Part shown: piece by piece, positions 63,813 to 64,000 of the stretch
Position numbering within the stretch: position 1 is the first letter of the stretch
How the letters are laid out: each line of letters opens with the position of its first letter
Assembly: GCF_050589685.1 (NCBI RefSeq)
Contig: NZ_JBNGOS010000029.1
Location: forward strand, 1-64,000
Length of the DNA stretch: 64,000 nucleotides
Direction of reading: 5' to 3'
From: Saccharicrinis sp050589685
GTDB taxonomy: Bacteria; Bacteroidota; Bacteroidia; Bacteroidales; Marinilabiliaceae
Made by a program: the position numbers and the translations under genes
The notes under the pieces: model-generated
Seen by the model: the letters and a program-made list of their open reading frames with translations, nothing else
What the model was told of the DNA's origin: nothing
Database searches by the model: none

Positions 63813-64000
63813 TGCGGAACTGTGGAGATGGGGAAATGCGGAGATGCAGAGTTGGGGAGTTGCGGAGATGGGGAGAAGACAACTTAACAGCTCATCAACT
63901 TAACAAATCAACAAATAAACAAATCGACAAATCAACAAATGCGGAGTTGGGAAACTGGGGAGTTGTGGAGCTGACAACTTAACAGCTCATCAACCTAACA
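63813..64000 (+). repeat. Period-8 word array downstream of cysC, cut by window end
   Basis: Same words, order and strand as the array before cysC. 16 octamers in a row are in exact register from 63813 to 63940 (TGCGGAAC, TGTGGAGA, TGGGGAAA and so on, then AGACAACT, TAACAGCT, CATCAACT), followed by a second G-block and A-block. It continues to the window edge. Confidence 0.85.

Overview
The window looks like the chromosome of an anaerobic, fermentative member of the Bacteroidota, perhaps a Marinilabiliales-type marine or sediment bacterium (the order is a guess). Support: a SusC/SusD pair with its ECF sigma factor and FecR anti-sigma factor, a T9SS-type C-terminal sorting domain on a secreted subtilase, a UpxY-type antiterminator, Bacteroidota-type promoter motifs (TAnnTTTG), an ADP-forming acyl-CoA synthetase beside a 2-oxoacid:ferredoxin oxidoreductase, a class I (Fe-S) fumarase and a HydE hydrogenase maturase. 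No phage or intact insertion sequence was found. One tRNA gene (Arg, UCU) is present.

Layout. 0-7 kb: an SDR preceded by a short ORF fragment; a minus-strand operon of a FakA-FakB fusion, a DUF1295 membrane protein and plsY; then xseA. 6.6-12.4 kb: a complete hydroxyproline catabolic operon (oxidase, epimerase, semialdehyde dehydrogenase, deaminase) with a divergent AraC regulator. 12.4-19.1 kb: T9SS subtilase, MORN-repeat protein, pgl, zwf, hydE. 19.4-29 kb: a compact polysaccharide utilisation locus (sigma, FecR, SusC, SusD, GH78 rhamnosidase). 29.5-38 kb: ADP-forming acyl-CoA synthetase, pseudouridine synthase, flavodoxin, aminotransferase and a four-subunit 2-oxoacid:ferredoxin oxidoreductase, together a plausible amino-acid fermentation module. 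38-40.6 kb: tRNA-Arg, an SDR, and decayed sequence with dispersed repeats. 40.6-46.6 kb: a thioesterase, then a metal-cofactor-like cluster (two MinD-type ATPases with inserted ferredoxin domains, a DUF89 protein, two NifX-like proteins, a DUF134 regulator) and a MATE transporter. 47-59.5 kb: mostly housekeeping or envelope genes (carboxypeptidase-regulatory-like protein, rRNA methyltransferase, serB, DUF3820, YyaL/SPATA20-like protein, outer-membrane beta-barrel protein, SDR) and a third NifX-like protein. 59.7-64 kb: class I fumarase, UpxY, cysC; the last two look like the start of a polysaccharide locus.

The two points that most deserve attention are (1) the NifX/MinD/DUF89/DUF134 cluster, which recalls the orange-protein (ORP) clusters of sulfate reducers, occurs without any nitrogenase gene, and carries a twin palindromic operator; and (2) word-built low-complexity arrays at 59.6-64 kb: exact period-7 arrays beside fumA and upstream of upxY, and a period-8 two-block array of about 1.1 kb in which cysC is embedded. 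Shorter period-7 arrays of the same ACTGNNN type lie elsewhere in the window. Two dispersed intergenic repeat families are also visible.
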